64,000 nucleotides of DNA from Bacteroides intestinalis DSM 17393 (GTDB lineage: Bacteria; Bacteroidota; Bacteroidia; Bacteroidales; Bacteroidaceae): positions 372,001 to 436,000 of the forward strand of contig NZ_ABJL02000007.1 in the NCBI RefSeq assembly GCF_000172175.1. The letters run 5' to 3'. The position numbers and the translations under genes are program-made. The notes beneath the pieces were generated by a model. It did not search any database. It saw only the letters and a program-made list of their open reading frames with translations, and was not told the DNA's origin. Below, piece after piece: positions 29,228 to 37,893 of the stretch. Each line of letters starts with the position of its first letter. Within the stretch, counting starts at the first letter, position 1.

Positions 29228-30691
29228 TTAAATACTATTCAGTAAATCCAGTTTTCCTTCGTTTACCAGTTTCAGAATCAATTCTCCGAAAAGTGTGTTT
29301 TGCCAGGCGAACCAAGCGCGGGTGAAGTTTGCCGGATCATCTTTATGGAAGGATTCGTGCATGAAACCTGTACCTGCATCTGTGTTTATCAGCATCCGGA
29401 TACATTCTTTGATTTCCTGATCGTCTTGGCTGGTGAATGCCTTCATCATGATACTCATAGGCCATACCATATTGTAGCCGATGTGCGGGCCACCGATTCC
29501 TTCGCCAGCTTTTCCTTTGAAGAAATACGGATTGCTTTCACTCCATACGAAACGGCGGGTGTTCTGATAGATGGGATCGTTTACATCTACATCACCCAGA
29601 TAAGGCATAGCGAGCAGGCTCGGTACATTGGCATCGTCCATTAGCATGTGATTGCCGAAGCCATCCACTTCGAAAGCATAAATAGTACCGAATTCCGGGT
29701 GGTTGTAAGTAGCATATTTCTTCAGTGCGGTTTCCACTTCATCGGCAAGTGCTGTACATTCTTGCGATAAGCTGTTGTTCTTGTTTACCGTTGAAAGAAT
29801 TTCGGCCGCTTTTCTTAGAGAAGATACGGCAAAGAAATTAGATGGAACCAGATATTGGAAAGTGGTTGCATCATCGGATGGACGGAAGCAGGACACAATT
29901 AGTCCGACAGGATTGACAGGAGCACCCAGACCATCGTTGTTCAGGGTATCGAGAGCACGTTCCGTCTTGCGTTGGAACTTATAAGGACCTACACCATCCT
30001 TGCGTTGCTGTTCCTTGAACGTTTTCAGGATATTGGTAATCGCTTCAATCCAGGCTTGATCGAAGACACTGGCATCACCGGTTTCTTTCCAATACTGATA
30101 GGCCAGACGAAGCGGGTAGCAGAGTGAATCGATCTCCCACTTGCGTTCATGGAGTTCGGGCTTCATGTCTGTCAGGTCCGACATCCAGCTGCCGCCTACC
30201 GGACCATCATTATAAGCATTGGCATAAGGATCGATGTTGATGCACATAAACTGACGGCGGATTACACCTTCCAGCATCTTCTTCAGTTCCGGGTCCTGGT
30301 TGGCAAGTTGTACGTAAGGCCACACTTGTGCACCGGAATCACGTAACCACATGGCATGGATGTCACCGGTATAAACAAAAGTATCCGGTTTGCCATTCAA
30401 GAGACGATAGTGTACGGTGGTATCCAATGTGTTGGGGAAACAGTTTTCGAACATCCATGCCAGTTTGGCATTGGTCAGTAACTTTTTTACCCGCAGGATT
30501 TCCGCTTCTACTGCTTGTGATGTGTAGAGGCGGTTCTTTACTGCCGGACGATTTGTTTTGTAAGCAGCGGTTATTTGAGCATGATTTACTACTTTCGTGT
30601 TATCTTGCTTCAGAGCAGGCAGTGCTGCTTTGGCAGTGCCACTCATACATAATAGTGCCACTGCGCATAGGCCGATCTTCTTCTTTTTCAT
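29228..30691 (-). CDS. GH125 family exo-alpha-1,6-mannosidase
   Basis: Removes single mannoses from the non-reducing end of alpha-1,6-mannan chains by inversion. 487 residues, signal peptide ending near TAKA (about 22). (alpha/alpha)6 barrel with the family hallmark VYTGDIHAMWLRDSGAQVWPY (the aspartate of RDS is Asp118, substrate contact), NDGPVGGSWMSD, and the C-terminal MHESFHKDDPANFTRAWFAWQNTLFGELI. No lipobox, so periplasmic. Middle gene of the operon, 35 nt after GH76 and 8 nt before DUF4965. Together with GH76 it takes the mannan backbone down to mannose. Confidence 0.95.
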   Translation of the reverse strand: MKKKKIGLCAVALLCMSGTAKAALPALKQDNTKVVNHAQITAAYKTNRPAVKNRLYTSQAVEAEILRVKKLLTNAKLAWMFENCFPNTLDTTVHYRLLNGKPDTFVYTGDIHAMWLRDSGAQVWPYVQLANQDPELKKMLEGVIRRQFMCINIDPYANAYNDGPVGGSWMSDLTDMKPELHERKWEIDSLCYPLRLAYQYWKETGDASVFDQAWIEAITNILKTFKEQQRKDGVGPYKFQRKTERALDTLNNDGLGAPVNPVGLIVSCFRPSDDATTFQYLVPSNFFAVSSLRKAAEILSTVNKNNSLSQECTALADEVETALKKYATYNHPEFGTIYAFEVDGFGNHMLMDDANVPSLLAMPYLGDVDVNDPIYQNTRRFVWSESNPYFFKGKAGEGIGGPHIGYNMVWPMSIMMKAFTSQDDQEIKECIRMLINTDAGTGFMHESFHKDDPANFTRAWFAWQNTLFGELILKLVNEGKLDLLNSI

Positions 30692-30726
30692 ATTCTTGAA
30701 GTATTAATATTTTATTAGTATGATTA

Positions 30727-31929
30727 TTATTGGATAGCTGCAAGGCGGGCATACATTTCTACCATGGCAGCTTGTGTGAGAAGCCATTTCCGTTCATTCC
30801 GGTTATTGCCGGTGAAGTCGGTGTTGAAAAGACCTTTCTCATCGCGGGCATGTTCCCAGGCGTGGTCCAGACTCTTATTGAAAGAATCCAGATAGGTTTT
30901 ATTGTGGTCTATATGATAAAGTTCGATGAACCCCCTTAGCATGACGGCAGTAAACCATACATCTCCTTGCTTGATCATTCTGAATGCTTCGCCATGTTCC
31001 GGGGTATAGTCCGTAAAGAAGTAATTATGGCATGCCTGAGCTATATTTTGTGCATCGGTCAGATACTCCTCTTTTCCGGTGAGTTGATATAGTAAAGAGG
31101 CGGATTGCATCATTTGTCCGCTGTTGTAGGCAAACTTGGCTTTACCTATTCTCCCATTCAGGGATATATTGTCAAAGTACAGGTAGTCTGTAGAATCTTG
31201 TAGTTGGGCTTGGGTCCATTTGTACAGTTGTTCCCCTCGCTTCAGGTAAGCACTATCCTGGGTAGCCTTAAAGAGTTTCAATGCGAGGACTGAGCCGGGA
31301 GCATTGGAACAGGTATTCTTGGAGCCCTTCTTTTGTTCGCACCAGTAGATGCCACCACCTAAGTTATCATCCATGCCGCTTTCTATAAACTTCCAGATGA
31401 GTTTTGCTTTCTGAAGGTATTTATCTTCTTTAGTTGCTAAATAGGTGTCGGTGAAGTCAATGCCCAGCCAGACATTATCATCGTAGAAACGGTCGGATTG
31501 GGGAGCTGTGCGGATGTAGGAAGCGTAAGCTTCGGGTGCTCTCTGGGTATCGAAATACTCTTCTAAGCCTACTAATACCTTCTTGTCGAGCAGTGATTTG
31601 TAGAGGGTATCTTGTGTGACTTCATATAAAGCGCTTACTGCGGAGAAGGTGCCGGAATAAGGCCATAAGTAGGAGTATTGGTTGGGCATATTCTTTTGTT
31701 CTTCGGATGCCAGATAGGTTGCGGTGTAGTCACCGACATTCGAAGGATAATTTTCGCGAAGCAGGCATGTGCCGGGAGCAGAGTAGTTCTGGTATAGGGA
31801 ATCCAATGTTTGCTTGGCCCGTGTCAGGGAGAGTTCATTGCCTACGACTACCTGTTTCCGGGTGTCGCAACCGGTCAGTGCGGCTATGCATACCAATAGC
31901 CCGAAGAATACTTGTTTTGAGTTCATCAT
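30727..31929 (-). CDS. GH76 family endo-alpha-1,6-mannanase, lipoprotein
   Basis: 400 residues. Lipoprotein signal with Cys21 (AALTGC) followed by DTRKQ, which lacks the acidic run of surface lipoproteins, so a periplasm-facing anchor is likely. (alpha/alpha)6 barrel with catalytic pair Asp150-Asp151 in RFYDDNVWLGIDF, plus GGGIYWCEQKKGSKNTCSN, a substrate-cleft stretch typical of the family, and NSGQMMQSASLLY. Divergent from the other GH76 in this window (419 residues), so they are not recent duplicates. First gene of a three-gene operon with GH125 and DUF4965. In B. thetaiotaomicron the equivalent GH76-GH125 pair works on imported mannan oligomers (family knowledge). Confidence 0.94.
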   Translation of the reverse strand: MMNSKQVFFGLLVCIAALTGCDTRKQVVVGNELSLTRAKQTLDSLYQNYSAPGTCLLRENYPSNVGDYTATYLASEEQKNMPNQYSYLWPYSGTFSAVSALYEVTQDTLYKSLLDKKVLVGLEEYFDTQRAPEAYASYIRTAPQSDRFYDDNVWLGIDFTDTYLATKEDKYLQKAKLIWKFIESGMDDNLGGGIYWCEQKKGSKNTCSNAPGSVLALKLFKATQDSAYLKRGEQLYKWTQAQLQDSTDYLYFDNISLNGRIGKAKFAYNSGQMMQSASLLYQLTGKEEYLTDAQNIAQACHNYFFTDYTPEHGEAFRMIKQGDVWFTAVMLRGFIELYHIDHNKTYLDSFNKSLDHAWEHARDEKGLFNTDFTGNNRNERKWLLTQAAMVEMYARLAAIQ

Positions 31930-31993
31930 TCTTAATTTAGATTGTTATTGGGTTAATATTTTGTTTCAGTCGGCAAAACTTTTTCTTAATATG

Positions 31994-32045
31994 CAAAGTT
32001 ACTCGCCGACCTGTAAAACGATATACGATTTCGCGACATTAATGT
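31994..32045 (-). promoter_or_regulatory. Promoter and GACATT box of the GH76-GH125-DUF4965 operon
   Basis: TAACTTTG on the minus strand (31994-32001) is a -7 element. TCGCGACATTAATGT (32031-32045) has its GACAT starting 34 nt upstream of it, the same distance as in the GH97 promoter, where the sequence is TCGTGACATTTATGT. Confidence 0.55.
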
Positions 32046-32060
32046 ACTAGAGAGAGGGAA

Positions 32061-32310
32061 TGACACAAAAGGAGATAGATGTGTCATAAAAGCGTAAAGG
32101 AGAAAGGATAGGGGAAATCATGCGAAATGGAATCCCTGCGATTTTTTCTTTTTCTTCTACTTAGGGTGGAAATGGAAGCTTCTCGTGCGAATAGGATTAT
32201 CAAATTGACAGATTGGCAAAATGGTTGTATGGTTAAAGTTTAATGATGAAGTTTGAAAGAAAAGAATCTAATGAGTTTATCTATCAATTCAAATAAATAC
32301 TCTATTTTTG
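32061..32310 (+). promoter_or_regulatory. Intergenic region before the ATPase cassette
   Basis: Between the mannan operon promoter and the ATPase gene there is an inverted repeat TGACAC-N14-GTGTCA (32061-32086) and a -7 element TATTTTTG (32303-32310), 28 nt before the ATPase start. No convincing -33. I see no further gene in the 408 nt between 31930 and 32337. Confidence 0.45.
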
Positions 32311-32337
32311 TTGTGTTCAATGATTTGATGAAGACTT

Positions 32338-33645
32338 ATGAGTAATTACAGATATACATTATCCGATTATAATGCGATTAAAGAAGCAGATATTGCTATT
32401 AATGGCATAACTGTGCTTGCCGGAGAAAATGGATGTGGAAAAAGTACATTGTCCCGTTGGCTTTATTATCTGATTAATGGTTTTAACAGGTTTGATGAGT
32501 TTGCTTATAACGACTTGTTGAAGCAGATACAAGATTGCTTGCGTAAGCCGGATCGAGTGCGTAGAGATATAGTGAATCGAGGAGATGAGAATATCAATGT
32601 TACCTATAGCCGCTTGCTGGAGACCAGAGTTGTATATGGGGATATTGAAAGTCTTTTTCATGCGAGTTTGGATGTGTTAGCCTCTTTCCGGAAAGAGTTA
32701 ATAAGTTATATGAATAGTGGTGACGAGGGGAATAAAAATCGAATTCTGACATATCTTGCTATACCATTGGATGGAGGTATTACTTTGGATGATTACTGTG
32801 ATGATTTAGAGAATATTGTTACGGCTGCATACGTTAATATTTTAGATGACTTAAGGATGCATCCGGTTGGGAGATTACAAGGGTATATCTATGAATATCT
32901 GATTGAAGAAGGAATCTTTGATCCTCCTGCTTCTATTCAGTTATATGAAGACCAGATTCCTCTTTTGGCAGAACGGTGTTTCAGTATGCCTTATATGTTG
33001 CATAGAGCAATATATATTGATACCCCTATGGCATTAGCAGTAGAAGGATCAGAGTTAAATCATTGGAAAGAGTTGGCGAATATGATGCTTAGCTCCACGG
33101 GAACTAATATACCGGAGCGGAATAGACTTCTTTTAGCCCGGATAATGCGTTCCATTAATGGTAAGATTTCAGTGGATAAGGGATGGTTTAAGAATGACGA
33201 ATTACATTATCATCGTACTGACGGACTGGATATCACGCTTGCGTCTACAGCCACCGGAATCAAGTCATTCGCTTACTTGCAACGTTTGCTTGAAAATGGA
33301 TACTTGAATGAAGAGTCTCTTTTGCTTATTGATGAACCTGAGGCGCATCTTCATCCTCAATGGATTGTAGAATTTGCTCGTTTACTGGTGTTGCTTCATA
33401 AACAAGTAGGGCTCAAAATAATAGTTGCAAGCCATAATCCTGATATGGTATCTGCTATTCAGTCAATAGCCCGTAAAGAGGGCGTATTACAGAATACCTG
33501 TTTCTATCAGGCAGAGAGAGCTTCAGAAGATTCCATGCAGTATGTCTATAAGAACTTAGGCAGCGATATAAGTGAAATCTTTAAGTCATTCAATATTGCT
33601 ATTTCACGTATACAGGATTATGGTTCAACTGGTCTGTCAGAATGA
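32338..33645 (+). CDS. AAA/ABC-type ATPase (OLD/RecF-like), putative defence-cassette ATPase
   Basis: 435-residue cytoplasmic ATPase. Walker A GENGCGKST (Lys35) follows a short N-terminal strand region, as in SMC/RecF/OLD proteins. Near residues 300-315 comes STATGIKSFAYLQRLL, a signature-like element; then Walker B LLLIDEPEAHLHP (Asp332, Glu333) and the H-loop IVASHNPDM. Between the two halves is a ~260-residue insertion, helical and low in recognisable motifs. No TOPRIM nuclease is fused, so any effector must be the next gene, which starts inside this one. Local DNA is clearly AT-richer than the flanking glycan genes, a sign of horizontal acquisition. ATPases of this type occur in PARIS, Septu and retron-type defence pairs; the exact type is not established. 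Confidence 0.85.
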   Translation: MSNYRYTLSDYNAIKEADIAINGITVLAGENGCGKSTLSRWLYYLINGFNRFDEFAYNDLLKQIQDCLRKPDRVRRDIVNRGDENINVTYSRLLETRVVYGDIESLFHASLDVLASFRKELISYMNSGDEGNKNRILTYLAIPLDGGITLDDYCDDLENIVTAAYVNILDDLRMHPVGRLQGYIYEYLIEEGIFDPPASIQLYEDQIPLLAERCFSMPYMLHRAIYIDTPMALAVEGSELNHWKELANMMLSSTGTNIPERNRLLLARIMRSINGKISVDKGWFKNDELHYHRTDGLDITLASTATGIKSFAYLQRLLENGYLNEESLLLIDEPEAHLHPQWIVEFARLLVLLHKQVGLKIIVASHNPDMVSAIQSIARKEGVLQNTCFYQAERASEDSMQYVYKNLGSDISEIFKSFNIAISRIQDYGSTGLSE

Positions 33646-34408
33646 TATTATAGTCAGCCACCCTTTTGCTTGTCATTGTCAGGCTACTTTGAATGATGTT
33701 GCTGCAAAAGATTATCAGAGAACGGGATGGTTCGATCCACGTATCACTTGTCTTTCATTGGATGACTATGAGGCTAAAGTACTTAAAGGGAGTAATGACT
33801 GTACAATGGATGCTGCCATTGGAATAGGTAATTATGCGAATAATCGTGTTACTACTTCCCGGTTGATGCTGGTAGAGTTGAGAATGGGGTATGATAATGT
33901 AGATAATTTAAGTGCATCTTCATTGGAAAATAAGATAAACCATTCCGAAAATCTATTGTCGGGTCATCGTATAGACAAGAATAACTACTTTATCTTTAGA
34001 GACGGAGTGGCGGCTCAGGCTAAAAGCTGGGCGGAGCGAAAAAAGAAAGAAGGAGGAGTATGTCATGTATGGGTTGTCTTGTCTGTAGATGAGTTTAATC
34101 ATCTGATTCAGTTTGTAGAAGATATGCCTTATGTACCAAATAATGATTTGGCACAGATAAGCAAAAGACTGACAGATTGTGTGACTGATAGAAATTGGAG
34201 AGGTTTATGTGAAGAAACGGACTACTGGCGGGAAAAGGCACTTTACTATAAACATAGATATGAATTGGCTGAGTTTGAAGCTATTCGTACTTTGTTGTTA
34301 GATACATGGTGTGCTATTGAACCTGATCAACTGGGTTTAAATATACTGTCGGATGATTACTGTTTTTTATGTATAGTCAAGGAAGATCTTTCTTGTTTGA
34401 ATGTTTAG
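33620..34408 (+). CDS. Unrecognised partner protein of the ATPase, possible nuclease effector
   Basis: 262 residues from the ATG at 33620; an in-frame ATG at 33572 would lengthen the overlap and adds unrelated sequence, so the later one is chosen. It overlaps the ATPase by 26 nt, implying translational coupling. I do not recognise the family. Visible: an N-terminal Cys/His group (VCQNDIIVSHPFACHC); Asp64 in CTMDAAIG and, 22 residues later, Glu86-x-Arg88 in LMLVELRMGY, a spacing like a PD-(D/E)xK nuclease core but with Arg for Lys; ENKINHSENLL after it; a C-terminal helical part with DYWREKALYYKHRYELAEF. It is not obviously the DUF4435 TOPRIM partner of PARIS or the HNH partner of Septu. Effector role is inferred only from the pairing. 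Confidence 0.75.
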   Translation: MVQLVCQNDIIVSHPFACHCQATLNDVAAKDYQRTGWFDPRITCLSLDDYEAKVLKGSNDCTMDAAIGIGNYANNRVTTSRLMLVELRMGYDNVDNLSASSLENKINHSENLLSGHRIDKNNYFIFRDGVAAQAKSWAERKKKEGGVCHVWVVLSVDEFNHLIQFVEDMPYVPNNDLAQISKRLTDCVTDRNWRGLCEETDYWREKALYYKHRYELAEFEAIRTLLLDTWCAIEPDQLGLNILSDDYCFLCIVKEDLSCLNV

Positions 34409-34428
34409 CAATGATAATAAGCTTATTT

Positions 34429-34473
34429 TTCCGGTAATCAACTGAAACTACTAAATTCGGTTGATTACCGGAA
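34429..34473. terminator. Bidirectional terminator between the ATPase cassette and the ribose locus
   Basis: Perfect 14-bp stem TTCCGGTAATCAAC (34429-34442) / GTTGATTACCGGAA (34460-34473), preceded on the plus strand by TTATTT; lies between two convergent genes. Confidence 0.8.
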
Positions 34474-34480
34474 TTACTTT

Positions 34481-35626
34481 TTATTTACTCTTTACTACCT
34501 TACTTTTCCAGATGTGGTACGTCCACTCCGCATGGCTACTGCCCGAAGGTTGTACATCAGGGGCTGCCTTGCTGACTGTAAAGTAGAATTCCGGTTCTTC
34601 CCAGTCTTGCAAGTGGCCGAAATTATCCCTCAGCAAAGTGGCATTGTGGTTTCTCGGATAGCCGGTATCATCCGGGGTGATCCGGTAAATCGGTGTCCAG
34701 TTACCTCTTTGATTGGTGAAGTCAGAAAGGTTCATGTAGTCTATTTCCAATGAAGAATTCAAATAATTGGGATAATCATTGGGCATAGGTTGTACCGGAC
34801 GTATCATGACGATTTTATCCGCATCCTTGTCAATTGCAAATTCCGAGTTACAGGTATAATCCCTTGACTGGTTGTCAATGGCCTTTAAACCTGTCTGTAC
34901 AATCGTTTGCGGGGTACTGATGGAATATGTATCCATATTACTGAAATCCGCTTCGGTCCAGACGATGCGCGTACCCCCGATATCACCTACGGTATAAGTC
35001 AGCAGTAGCTTACCTTTTCCATCCAGAGATACGACAGAAGGCTGGCCTACTCCCCATGACTTACCGCCGCCACCTATTTCCTGGTCACCTTCGCTCGACC
35101 ATGTTTTCTTCACAATCTGCTGCGGATACTTCACCCAGCTATCTGTATCAAGATCGTTGCTGAACGCGACACCGATTTCATTGTAATATACTCCGTACAT
35201 ATTACTCAGGAAGAACATGGCATACTTGTAGGTAGTATTCTTCCAAGTGAAGTTACCTTCGATAACAGAAGGGTCACAGGTATGGTGATCGTCCCATGAA
35301 CCTGGTACACCAGGCTGCAATACACTTTTGGCAGCAGTCTGTGTACCATCTGGGTTGATCTTGATATGGAAGATATTATCGACCATGATCAGGTTTTCCG
35401 GATTGCCGCAGAAGTATAGATGAACTGTCCCATCAGCTTGTTTCAAGGCACTTGGGCAGTAAGAATACTTGCTCTGGCCTTGGAAGCCGAATACAAATTC
35501 CGGTTTTGTGATGGTTACGGTAGGTGTAGGTGTTGGCGGGTCTATCGGAGGGGTTTCTCCGGGAGCGGTGTCCGAGCAGGAACACATGAGGCATAAACTT
35601 ATGAGACCCAATAGATATTTAGTCAT
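34481..35626 (-). CDS. Beta-propeller lipoprotein of the ribose/nucleoside locus (copy 2)
   Basis: 381 residues, lipobox Cys17 (CLMCSC) then a Pro/Thr-rich linker, so surface- or membrane-anchored. The rest looks like a five-bladed beta-propeller of the GH43/GH117/GH130-like superfamily: blade strands SKYSYCPSALKQADGTVHLYFCG, WDDHHTCDPSV, WGVGQPSVV, DDTGYPRNHNATLL. The same four signatures occur in the protein at 37890-38924 (WDNCHICDPDV, WGVGQSTTI, ETGFPRNHNPGIL), so the two are paralogues. Conserved Asp/His/Cys in the CDP motif may be functional. No assigned activity; hydrolysis or binding of a nucleoside-derived sugar is inferred from position. Last gene of the operon, 8 nt after the nucleoside hydrolase. 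Confidence 0.8.
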   Translation of the reverse strand: MTKYLLGLISLCLMCSCSDTAPGETPPIDPPTPTPTVTITKPEFVFGFQGQSKYSYCPSALKQADGTVHLYFCGNPENLIMVDNIFHIKINPDGTQTAAKSVLQPGVPGSWDDHHTCDPSVIEGNFTWKNTTYKYAMFFLSNMYGVYYNEIGVAFSNDLDTDSWVKYPQQIVKKTWSSEGDQEIGGGGKSWGVGQPSVVSLDGKGKLLLTYTVGDIGGTRIVWTEADFSNMDTYSISTPQTIVQTGLKAIDNQSRDYTCNSEFAIDKDADKIVMIRPVQPMPNDYPNYLNSSLEIDYMNLSDFTNQRGNWTPIYRITPDDTGYPRNHNATLLRDNFGHLQDWEEPEFYFTVSKAAPDVQPSGSSHAEWTYHIWKSKVVKSK

Positions 35627-35634
35627 AATGCTTA

Positions 35635-36684
35635 TTATTTATTGAAGTGAGCCGGTTGCTTGGTCAGTAACTGGACGAAATGTTGTTTGATATTCTCAGC
35701 CTGAATGGAATCTACTGTCAGGTAGTAACGGTTTCCTGCGGCATCGGGAGTAAATTCAGTAGCACCTTGGTCTGTTACGTTTATTTTACCTGCCGGAGAA
35801 ACGTTGAAATAGGATGGACCTTCAACAGAATACAATACGGAAGTCAAGTCCCATGTAGGACGGTCGTAGGGCATCTGCTGGTAGCTTTTATATGCTTCTA
35901 CCACTGGGTGCATAGGAGCCCATCCGAAATCGTTTTCAATGCTGCTGCCGGGATAGTTGATGGCGATACCTACTTCGAAAGGAGAAGTCACTAGTGTGGT
36001 AGGCCATTCGGAGAATATCTTCTTTGCCGCCGGAATGTCTTTCACTACGTTATATTCGAATAGGTTGGGATTGTTGAAGCAGCCTGCCATGGTACACAGC
36101 AGTTTTACTTTTTGGGCAACAAGCTCTTTTCCGGTCAGCGGAGATACATCGTCAGCCGGAGTATCCAACAGGCGTGCAAGGTTCGTGGAGAAACCTACGG
36201 AGATGATGGTAACAGAACTGTCCGGTTGCTGTGCCAATAGCTTACGATAGAGGGCAGGCGCTTCCGGCAGTTGGTTATAGTCACCTTTCAGTGAGCGCTT
36301 GAAAGCCGGTTCACCGTTATCCTTCTGGATGAGGCATACGGCTTTGGCATAGTTTGTAGCATCGTTCTCACAGTCGGCTCCGTTGTGTATGATTCCGATA
36401 GGGATTTGAGGATAGCCGTACCAGGTATTCATGATGTCGGTGTATTCGGCCGGATAAGTTCCTTCTTTGTTGATGGTGATGCCTAATAAGTCGATATCTC
36501 CTGCGTCCAGATACTTGTAAAGCATATCCAGTGCCAGTGCATCGTCCACGTCGTTACCTATATCCGTTTCCAGAATAATTTTGGGTACATTCGGGGTGAT
36601 TTCCGCAGTTTGTTGTTTCTTGGAAGTGCAGCTTGATAGAGCCAATACTAACAAGCCAATCAAATAAAGTTTGCTCTTTCTCAT
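35635..36684 (-). CDS. Inosine/uridine-type nucleoside hydrolase, lipoprotein
   Basis: Splits nucleosides into base and ribose. 349 residues, lipobox Cys19 (LALSSC). The calcium-binding motif of the family is clear: ILETDIGNDVDDALALDML (the usual DxDxxxDD with the first Asp replaced by Glu). Later VTIISVGFSTNLARLL and TLVTSPFEVGIAINYPGSS match the family core, and the downstream DRPTWDLTSVLYSVEG matches the C-terminal Asp-containing motif. Exported location means nucleosides are cut outside the cytoplasm and ribose is then imported. Lies 18 nt downstream of a second, more divergent family member; in B. thetaiotaomicron the ribose locus also encodes exported nucleoside hydrolases. Confidence 0.92.
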   Translation of the reverse strand: MRKSKLYLIGLLVLALSSCTSKKQQTAEITPNVPKIILETDIGNDVDDALALDMLYKYLDAGDIDLLGITINKEGTYPAEYTDIMNTWYGYPQIPIGIIHNGADCENDATNYAKAVCLIQKDNGEPAFKRSLKGDYNQLPEAPALYRKLLAQQPDSSVTIISVGFSTNLARLLDTPADDVSPLTGKELVAQKVKLLCTMAGCFNNPNLFEYNVVKDIPAAKKIFSEWPTTLVTSPFEVGIAINYPGSSIENDFGWAPMHPVVEAYKSYQQMPYDRPTWDLTSVLYSVEGPSYFNVSPAGKINVTDQGATEFTPDAAGNRYYLTVDSIQAENIKQHFVQLLTKQPAHFNK

Positions 36685-36702
36685 GACGGTATATTTAAAA
36701 AA

Positions 36703-37893
36703 TTAGTGACTGGGTGAAATGGATATATAGAGTTCGGGAATCACCTGTTGGAGTGCTTTCTCGTTCTCGTCAAGGTCTGGACGATAGTAAATCTCTTTAT
36801 CGGAGGATTTATCGGTGTATGAAAACTGGAATCGTCCGTCGTCTCTTATCTCATCAAGGTTACAGCGGCGTAGTTCGTTTGCTACAATGCGGTCGCCTTT
36901 GTTGCTTTTCCCTTCTTTGACGAGGCGGTATTCTCCGGTGGGAGTACAAATGATCTCCCTTTGTGTTGCTTTCAGCCAGATGGCACTTTCCCATACGTGG
37001 AATGGACGGGGGTAACGGTTGAGGTCTATATCAACCGGATAGTCGGCATTCATGGCACGGAGGAAGTCATATTGCAGTTTCTGGGTGAAAGCAAAATCAA
37101 GATACCGTTGCAATTGGGGATTCATCTTTCGGATAAAATCCATATCGGGTAATTTCCAGTAGGTATTGTTACAGTCTTTTACGAAGCCTCCGTCTTTGCC
37201 TGCACATGGATAGATGGCTACGGGTAAATCTGATTTTAATATTCTGTTGAAAGCGAACACGTCCAGTGCTACATTCCACTCACCGCCCGGAATAGCATTT
37301 GCCCCGGCATCGCTTCCCAATTCATGGTTCTTGCTTGCTGTCCCGGCACTTAGATGAATTTTGTGTATCTTCTGTTTCATCAGCTTGGGGGCACGGTTGT
37401 AGGCAACCGCCAGTATCCTTGCCGAACCGAATGACAATACCTCTACGGGTTCTTTACTCTTTTTCAGAACTTCCAGCAGTATATTGATTGCTTCCTGCTC
37501 ATAGCCTGGCAGATACTCCATCCGGTCTTCTTCCGATTTCATCATGGATAACGGACCAATGCCATAAGGTACCTTTTTGTTGAAGATATAACTTAATTGT
37601 TCCACAGGGATAATTCCGGCTTCTCTCGGTCCACGCGGGTCTTTCCACAGGGTGGGATGGTCGGCGGTATCTTTCCTGAATGCGTCTGTGATGTCCAATA
37701 AGACGGCTTTCAGGTCTACATCGGGCAGTCCGAAGCCCATAATGAGGTCCATGTTATCTCCCGGGTCCTGATACGGATGATATAAGTCGGTGATTACCAC
37801 TACGGGAATCTTTTTGTATTGCCCTGATGCCTTCCCACAAGGGAAGGCAAGAATAAGAGCAATGCATACTATTTGCAGGATTGTTTTATTCAT
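36703..37893 (-). CDS. Nucleoside-hydrolase-like exported protein, divergent
   Basis: 396 residues, cleavable signal peptide ending near KASGQ (about residue 25). The N-terminus VVVITDLYHPYQDPGDNMDLIMGFGLPDVDLKAVLLD resembles the nucleoside hydrolase Rossmann-like core with metal-binding aspartates spaced differently (TDLYHPYQDPGDNMD). Further conserved-looking parts are VEVLSFGSARILAVAYNRAP and the final FHVWESAIWL. It starts within the last four bases of the upstream propeller gene (ATGA overlap at 37890-37893), so the two are translationally coupled. Possibly acts on a modified nucleoside or nucleotide sugar (inference). Less certain than the neighbour because the metal motif departs from consensus. 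Confidence 0.78.
   Translation of the reverse strand: MNKTILQIVCIALILAFPCGKASGQYKKIPVVVITDLYHPYQDPGDNMDLIMGFGLPDVDLKAVLLDITDAFRKDTADHPTLWKDPRGPREAGIIPVEQLSYIFNKKVPYGIGPLSMMKSEEDRMEYLPGYEQEAINILLEVLKKSKEPVEVLSFGSARILAVAYNRAPKLMKQKIHKIHLSAGTASKNHELGSDAGANAIPGGEWNVALDVFAFNRILKSDLPVAIYPCAGKDGGFVKDCNNTYWKLPDMDFIRKMNPQLQRYLDFAFTQKLQYDFLRAMNADYPVDIDLNRYPRPFHVWESAIWLKATQREIICTPTGEYRLVKEGKSNKGDRIVANELRRCNLDEIRDDGRFQFSYTDKSSDKEIYYRPDLDENEKALQQVIPELYISISPSH

Noticed and set aside
32338..34408. Identity as a PARIS or Septu defence system
   Set aside because: The partner does not show the DUF4435 TOPRIM or HNH motifs that define those systems, so I did not assign the name.
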